From contig NZ_PTJE01000002.1 in NCBI RefSeq assembly GCF_002934445.1, forward strand, positions 439,392-503,391: a stretch of DNA of 64,000 nucleotides, in the 5' to 3' direction. The stretch comes from Nonlabens xylanidelens (GTDB taxonomy: Bacteria > Bacteroidota > Bacteroidia > Flavobacteriales > Flavobacteriaceae). The notes beneath the pieces are model-generated. The model was given only the letters and a program-made list of their open reading frames with translations. It was not told where the DNA came from and did not search any database. Shown here one piece after another: positions 58,998 through 64,000 of this stretch. Position numbers and translations under genes: made by a program. Each line of letters opens with the position of its first letter. Within the stretch, counting starts at the first letter, position 1.

Positions 58998-59051
58998 ATA
59001 TCAGATTGAAAGTAACTCTTTATGTTTTAGAAAGATTTAAAAGTTTTTAAG

Positions 59052-59555
59052 TTAAAAACCGTCATTATATTGATTTTTAGGAGCGTTAAAATTATCACTT
59101 CCTAATCCTTTAGGATTAACACCCCATTGATTAGCTCCATACTTACTGTCTTCCGTTAAGAAAATTAATAACATAATACTTGCTACCGGAACAAATCCTA
59201 ATAGAAAGCTCCATCCAGATCTACCAGTATCATGTAATCTTCTAACTGTAACTGCTACACTAGGTACAATGGTTGCCAGCACATAAAGAATATAAATGAT
59301 CAATAAAACAACACGCATTTCTTTAACAGATCCTAATAACATAAATATGAAAAAGAAGAAGAACAAAACTATGAAGTTGAACAATCTAAAATACCAATAT
59401 TCTGACCTGCGAGCTCTTCCTGTAAAGTTTGCATAATTAGTAAAACACTTGCCTATCATCTCAAACATTCCTGCATCATTAGTTGCAGCCGGCTGGTACT
59501 CTTCTCTACCTCTTCTTTGACGGTAAGTGTTATTATTGTTATCGAAATTATCCAT
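59052..59555 (-). CDS. DUF805 membrane protein
   Basis: The 167-residue protein has the DUF805 block NYANFTGRARRSEYWYFRLF at 36-55, then three or four membrane helices including IVLFFFFFIFMLLGSV, VVLLIIYILYVLATIVPSVA and RRLHDTGRSGWSFLLGFVPV. The N-terminus is a Asn/Arg-rich linker (NFDNNNNTYRQRRGRE) and the C-terminal tail is soluble. The RRLHDTGRSGW motif is diagnostic for the family, whose function is unknown. A palindrome copy lies on the left, between this gene and tamL. Confidence 0.88.
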   Translation of the reverse strand: MDNFDNNNNTYRQRRGREEYQPAATNDAGMFEMIGKCFTNYANFTGRARRSEYWYFRLFNFIVLFFFFFIFMLLGSVKEMRVVLLIIYILYVLATIVPSVAVTVRRLHDTGRSGWSFLLGFVPVASIMLLIFLTEDSKYGANQWGVNPKGLGSDNFNAPKNQYNDGF

Positions 59556-59601
59556 TATTCTATCTATTTAAAAAAAGGTACAATATAGTATTTTTAAATA
59601 T

Positions 59602-59621
59602 TCCGCTTTCGCGAAAGCGGA
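59602..59621. repeat. CGCTTTCGCGAAAGCG palindrome, copy 13
   Basis: This perfect 20-bp palindrome lies between tamL and the DUF805 gene. Confidence 0.9.
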
Positions 59622-59636
59622 CAAAGCAAAAAACTC

Positions 59637-61919
59637 TTAGAACGGATAACCTATAGCAAAGTTGAACACGGGATTTTCTACATCAAAATTCCAACGTTCA
59701 TTTTCTGGAAGCGATGGATCGTGCCATGGAGCAGCTAGGTCAAAACGTATCACAAATCCTTGAACATCTACACGCATTCCTACTCCTGCACCTATACCTA
59801 GTTCATTCAAAAAATTACTACTGAACTCGCCACCATCTAAACCGTTTCCTGCGGTAGACCATACATTTCCTGCATCTACAAAAAGAGCTCCTTTAACATA
59901 GCCGTAAATAGGAAAACGATACTCTACATTTGCCTCTAGACGCACGTTACCAGATTGATCAAAAAACGAGATGTCTTCATCATTTTCTGGAGTGTAGGTT
60001 CCAGGTCCCAAAGATCGAGTTCTAAAAGCGCGCACACTATACGCTCCTCCAGAAAAATACTGTTTACTAAATGGTAAAACATCACTGTTACCAAAAGGCA
60101 ATCCATAACCAGCAAATAATCGTGTTGCTAATCGAGACTCTTTACCAAGTAAATAATGAAATCTAAAGTCTACATCTGCCTTTGCGTATTGTGCATATTC
60201 TAATCCTAAGAACTCTTTCTTACCTAGATCATTTTCTTGAGCTAATAAACTAATGCTATTACCAGCAACATCTACAGTACTATTCACATAGTACAAGGCT
60301 CTCTTGCTCTGACTCAACATACCGTTATAAGTAAATGAATAGGTTAATCCAGAAATAAATTGTTGATCAAAACTACTTTGTAAAAATGCGTTATCGTCTA
60401 GTATAGCTTGAAATTCTTCAGATATATTTGTGGGTCTCACGTAGTTAATAGACACCGGATTTAACTCGTGCGTTACATATTTATTTGCTTGCCACACATA
60501 ACCAAAACTACCGGAAAAAGTTAGTAAACTGTACAACTGGCTACGGTTTAAGATCGATGCATTAAGACTGGTTTTAGTTTTAGGAATGGCATACTCAAAG
60601 TAATCACTATCTACCTTAAAAGGAGCTAACACACGTGGGAAAATTAAGTCTGCACCTAAACCGAATTCTGTACTAGTTAGACCACCACTACTGTTACCAG
60701 CTACTTGCACTTCATAAGTTCCTGTAGCTTTAATATTCAGAGTCTCTCCACCTTTAAATAAATTACGATTAGAAAAAGTAAGTCCTAATGTAGGACCAGA
60801 GAAATCATTTGATTTAGTTACCGCTTGCAATTCGGCACGTATGGCTCTTTTATTTAAAGGAGATAGAAAGATGTTTGCTTCTAAGTAATTAAGACTATCT
60901 GTTTGCTCTCCATCTATTTCTGTATATTCTATATTGACAAATTTATAAGCACCTATGGAGCCTAAACGCCTGCTAGTAGCTTTAGATTTTTCTGGATTAT
61001 ACAAATCACCTTTCTCTAAAAGTATAAAAGGGTCTAATCGATCTGGCCTAAAGAAATCTGATTCTTGAATAAAGTCTTTATTTGCATAACGTACGGTATC
61101 TACCTTAACAGTATCATTGTTAGTAACGTTATATGGAAAAACATTTACTGACTTTATTTGATATGGTTTTATGGCCTTCGTAGGCACGTCTTGTTTCAAT
61201 TTTAAAAACAGATCAAATTTTCTATTTTTATATTGATTAGTGTCTGCCTGAAATATTAAAAAACCAGAATTGAAATTATAATACCCCTTATCCTTTAAAT
61301 TTAAATCTATACGTTCCCTTTCCAGCTTCAAAGCAGATAAATCAAAACGAGAATCTACTTTTATAGGAGTGTTTTTTATCTGATCTTCTAACACTTTATA
61401 AAATGGAATAGAGTCACGATCTACCTGATAAGTTTTCATGCGATATGGATTAGGTAAAGTAACATTGTACGATACGTTACCTTCCTTTGCATCTTCATCC
61501 TTTAGGGTTTTAGACGATATATTACTAAAGAAAAATCCTCTATTTTCTAATCTATTACGCAATAAATCTCTAGTCGCTTCTTCCTCTACATCACTTAAAT
61601 AAACAGGCTTCTCTCCTATTTTCTTGTTTAAAAATCTTGCAATAAATCCCGCACTATCTTTATTCACTTTATAGTAATAATGCAATCCTGGACGCATTCC
61701 TAGAAACTTTGAATTAGGTTGTGGCGAAAGTGTTGCTTCTAGCTCTAATTTAAGAGCAGCTACATTTTTAACATCTGTCAGGGAATCTAATTTTATATCA
61801 AGTGAAGAGCCCGTAAATAACAATTCATCTTCTGGCACGTATTTCTTTACCGCACATGAAGACGCTATAAGAACGATACTTATAACTAATAGGGTTTTTA
61901 TGTAATTATTTAAATTCAA
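59637..61919 (-). CDS. tamL: TamL: TamA/BamA-family outer-membrane lipoprotein
   Basis: The 760-residue protein has a lipoprotein signal (LIASSCAVKKYVPEDELLFT, Cys about 22), which distinguishes Bacteroidota TamL from classic TamA. POTRA-like segments follow (VDRDSIPFYKVLEDQIKNTP and IKPYQIKSVNVFPYNVTNND). The C-terminal Omp85 barrel has the lid-type motif GGAYSVRAFRTRSLGPGTY near 630 and a final strand PVFNFAIGYPF ending in Phe. The start is TTG at 61919; there is no ATG for the signal. It follows tamB by ten bases, so the two are one operon. Confidence 0.88.
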   Translation of the reverse strand: MNLNNYIKTLLVISIVLIASSCAVKKYVPEDELLFTGSSLDIKLDSLTDVKNVAALKLELEATLSPQPNSKFLGMRPGLHYYYKVNKDSAGFIARFLNKKIGEKPVYLSDVEEEATRDLLRNRLENRGFFFSNISSKTLKDEDAKEGNVSYNVTLPNPYRMKTYQVDRDSIPFYKVLEDQIKNTPIKVDSRFDLSALKLERERIDLNLKDKGYYNFNSGFLIFQADTNQYKNRKFDLFLKLKQDVPTKAIKPYQIKSVNVFPYNVTNNDTVKVDTVRYANKDFIQESDFFRPDRLDPFILLEKGDLYNPEKSKATSRRLGSIGAYKFVNIEYTEIDGEQTDSLNYLEANIFLSPLNKRAIRAELQAVTKSNDFSGPTLGLTFSNRNLFKGGETLNIKATGTYEVQVAGNSSGGLTSTEFGLGADLIFPRVLAPFKVDSDYFEYAIPKTKTSLNASILNRSQLYSLLTFSGSFGYVWQANKYVTHELNPVSINYVRPTNISEEFQAILDDNAFLQSSFDQQFISGLTYSFTYNGMLSQSKRALYYVNSTVDVAGNSISLLAQENDLGKKEFLGLEYAQYAKADVDFRFHYLLGKESRLATRLFAGYGLPFGNSDVLPFSKQYFSGGAYSVRAFRTRSLGPGTYTPENDEDISFFDQSGNVRLEANVEYRFPIYGYVKGALFVDAGNVWSTAGNGLDGGEFSSNFLNELGIGAGVGMRVDVQGFVIRFDLAAPWHDPSLPENERWNFDVENPVFNFAIGYPF

Positions 61920-61929
61920 GTGCTTTGAT

Positions 61930-64000
61930 TTAGTTTTTATTTTCTTCAGTTGTTTTACTCTCGCTGTCCTCTTTCTTCTTTAATTCTTCCTCTTCTTCTT
62001 TTCTAGCTTTTTGATCCTCGGCTAGAACTGTCTTTGCAAATAGGTTTTTAAATTCATTAAATTCTTTGGTAAAGATTAATGAAATACCACTTACTACTAG
62101 CTGCCCATCTACCACGTTATCATATTGATTGCGACGGAAACCTTTTAATCTCCACTGACCAGCTTGTGTCAACAAATATTCTAGACTTACATTACCTATC
62201 ACAGGCACTTCTTCTCCATCTTGCGCACTACCTTGAATATCTACTTCACTACCTACACTTACAATTAATCTATCATCTAATAATTTTTTACTTGCCGTTA
62301 CATCTAATTGTGTTCTTTCCTGTCCACTACCGCTAGCATAGTCTGTATAACTATCTAACCCAAAGTTGAAATCTATACCTGTTTTACCTAATAATTGCCC
62401 ACCATATTGATTTAATTGATCGCTCAAAGCCTGGTTTAAGTTATCTCTAGCAATAGTTGCCGTTCCTCCATTACTACCATCTGTACCACTAGTAGGGAAA
62501 AATTTATTAAGAACAAGAAGAGAAAACACTTGCTTATTTAATTCCTGATCTTGAGTATTAACTTGTTGTAACCTACTGTACACTTCTCCTCCCAAAGCAC
62601 CTTGTTCATCTTCTGGTAAATCGAGTTTAAAACTAATTTCAGGCTTCAGCAGCTCTCCATCAATATTCAAATACACTACAAAAGGCAATCTCTGACGGTA
62701 TTTTTCTTGCGTTGCTAGATCTGCACCACTGGTCTGACTAGCCATTATCGCACTTGCACTAGTCTCTACTTTATAAATAGCACTTACATCTAGAATGGCA
62801 TCAAATGGATCACCAGACCAGGTAACGCTACCACCTTTTGCTAGATCAAAACGTCTAGAAACAATGTCGTAAAGATTAAATTGATAAAAACCTTCAGAAA
62901 TCTCATACCTTCCTGCAAGTGTCATTCTTCCATTAGGTGTCATTCTAAACTTAAGGTCTGCATCTCCAGAAACCTGTAGTTGATCTCCCGTATCAGGATC
63001 TATAATTATAGTAACCTTTGCGTCCTTGCGTACTTTAAAACTTGCTGTTACATCAAAACCTGTTAACGTTGCCGACTCTTCTTCCGTTTGTGTAAGAATA
63101 GCATCTGGATTCACCTTATTTACAAATTGCACAATACCATCACGCTCTACCACATCTAACTCTGTCGCTGGTAAAACATAAGTCACATCAGTTACATTCT
63201 TTACCGTTACATCTAGATCTATTACAGGAACGTCTGTATTACCAGTTATTTTTGCACTGGCATCAAAGGTAGCCTTACCATAATACAGGTCATTATCCTT
63301 TTCAGTACTATTAAGCGCTGTAAAATTAACTGCTTTTAAGTCTAAATCTAGAGTCGGTTGTAATAGGTTTTCTGTTCCCACGGTTCCATCTATAATAAAT
63401 GGATTACCATTTGCATCTGTAATAGATAGTTGGTCCATGTAAATACCATCATTATCTATTTTAATTTCTTCATTTTTAAAAGTGAAACTAGTGTCTAGCA
63501 TAGAAACACTAGCCGTTGCATTATTAAACTTTAAAACCCCATCATACTCAGGATCTACGGTTGTCCCTGCCACTTTAAACGTTCCATTTATAGAACCACT
63601 ACCATCTTTAAGAAAACCGTCAGAAATACCAGCCAGTGTGCTCATCGCGACTTTATTTATATCTAGATCTAAGTTTAATTTTGCAGCAACTTCATTTGCC
63701 TCATAATCTCCATCCAGCACTATATCAACATCTTCACCCTTTACACTCATATTCATATCGTACTTAGATGCGTCTAGTGATTTTGCATCTAACTTTAATA
63801 TTCCTAATGGTGTTTCCATAGCATGAAAATCCTCTATCTGTAAATCTGCAATGAAACCTGTTGCTCCATAAATATCATCTAGGACAAATTCTCCATTCAC
63901 CTTTCCTGTAGCTAGTTTTTCATCAGAATTTAAGAAACTTAGCAATCCTTGTAATCTAAAATTATTGATCAACATCGCCACATGTTCATTTGTAGTGTTT
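61930..64000 (-). CDS. tamB: TamB-like translocation/assembly protein, C-terminal part (truncated)
   Basis: The frame is open to the right edge; the codons past 63981 read on as NTTNEHVAML, so the GTG near 63981 is internal. The visible 690 residues are the beta-helix/groove repeats and the conserved C-terminal TamB domain: KVTIIIDPDTGDQLQVSGDA, MTPNGRMTLAGRYEISEGFY and LPFVVYLNIDGELLKPEISF, then RLQQVNTQDQELNKQVFSLL. The last 35 residues are an acidic/basic charged tail (KARKEEEEELKKKEDSESKT). TamB spans the periplasm and works with the TamL barrel on outer-membrane assembly or lipid transport. The tamL start is ten bases downstream. Confidence 0.88.
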   Translation of the reverse strand, partial: NTTNEHVAMLINNFRLQGLLSFLNSDEKLATGKVNGEFVLDDIYGATGFIADLQIEDFHAMETPLGILKLDAKSLDASKYDMNMSVKGEDVDIVLDGDYEANEVAAKLNLDLDINKVAMSTLAGISDGFLKDGSGSINGTFKVAGTTVDPEYDGVLKFNNATASVSMLDTSFTFKNEEIKIDNDGIYMDQLSITDANGNPFIIDGTVGTENLLQPTLDLDLKAVNFTALNSTEKDNDLYYGKATFDASAKITGNTDVPVIDLDVTVKNVTDVTYVLPATELDVVERDGIVQFVNKVNPDAILTQTEEESATLTGFDVTASFKVRKDAKVTIIIDPDTGDQLQVSGDADLKFRMTPNGRMTLAGRYEISEGFYQFNLYDIVSRRFDLAKGGSVTWSGDPFDAILDVSAIYKVETSASAIMASQTSGADLATQEKYRQRLPFVVYLNIDGELLKPEISFKLDLPEDEQGALGGEVYSRLQQVNTQDQELNKQVFSLLVLNKFFPTSGTDGSNGGTATIARDNLNQALSDQLNQYGGQLLGKTGIDFNFGLDSYTDYASGSGQERTQLDVTASKKLLDDRLIVSVGSEVDIQGSAQDGEEVPVIGNVSLEYLLTQAGQWRLKGFRRNQYDNVVDGQLVVSGISLIFTKEFNEFKNLFAKTVLAEDQKARKEEEEELKKKEDSESKTTEENKN

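Noticed and set aside
2385-59621. Reading the repeated palindromes as terminators
   Set aside because: They lack T-runs, occur within genes and in the middle of operons, and true terminators with T-runs are present separately.
1-64000. tRNA, rRNA, insertion sequences, phage genes or CRISPR-associated genes
   Set aside because: I looked through the gaps and frames and saw no support for any of them.

Overview
The window looks like chromosomal DNA of a marine member of the Flavobacteriia (Bacteroidota), in the Nonlabens/Dokdonia part of the family. The supporting evidence is AT-rich DNA, TAnnTTTG-type promoter elements, type IX secretion (T9SS) genes and cargo with gliding-type C-terminal domains, a SusC-like plug domain, a TamL/TamB pair, a CarB of only 950 residues, and a polysaccharide lyase. 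The genus is an inference. I see no rRNA, tRNA, CRISPR array, transposase or phage gene.

Layout. 1-2400: the end of rmuC, then a three-gene overlapping operon (SatD-like regulator, DUF3307 membrane protein, small membrane protein) behind an array of five palindromic sites. 2400-6750: a thioesterase, aspartokinase divergent from an ACT-domain protein, and a serine hydrolase. 6860-10220: an accessory stretch of small secreted or hypothetical proteins, some with ATGA overlaps. 10570-20420: housekeeping genes (carB, rpmH, rnz, pyrB, pyrR, rpsA). 20740-24560: a vWA protein with a SusC-type plug and its truncated paralogue, plus small proteins. 24660-30750: cmk, porQ, mtaB, miaE, heme A synthase, dps. 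30900-35810: a nucleoid-associated protein, a kinase-fold candidate and an ABC exporter. 35950-44260: three tandem T9SS type B giant surface proteins. 44460-50370: a MarR regulator with a beta-oxidation operon. 50530-57850: two MscS channels, a PL7 lyase, an M28 peptidase, a candidate small RNA, an SRPBCC protein, a fluoride channel and a DJ-1-like lipoprotein. 57890-64000: an EEP-family protein, a DUF805 protein and the tamL-tamB pair.

How the genes fit together. carB, pyrB, pyrR and cmk serve pyrimidine synthesis. mtaB and miaE both modify position 37 of tRNA. porQ belongs to the secretion machinery that would export the three large CHU_C proteins. TamL and TamB act in outer-membrane biogenesis. 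The MarR/fadB/fadA/acyl-CoA dehydrogenase group is a fatty-acid degradation module.

The main anomalies are these. A GC-rich palindrome (core GCTTTCGCGAAAGC) occurs 13 times, mostly between genes but also inside genes, where it is read in three different frames. Five ATTAC-N8-GTAAT sites with a 28-29 bp period lie upstream of a regulator whose N-terminal half resembles a class III nucleotidyl cyclase. A compact three-hairpin RNA candidate lies at 55157-55265. A hypothetical protein at 32941-34005 carries the catalytic residues of the protein-kinase fold.
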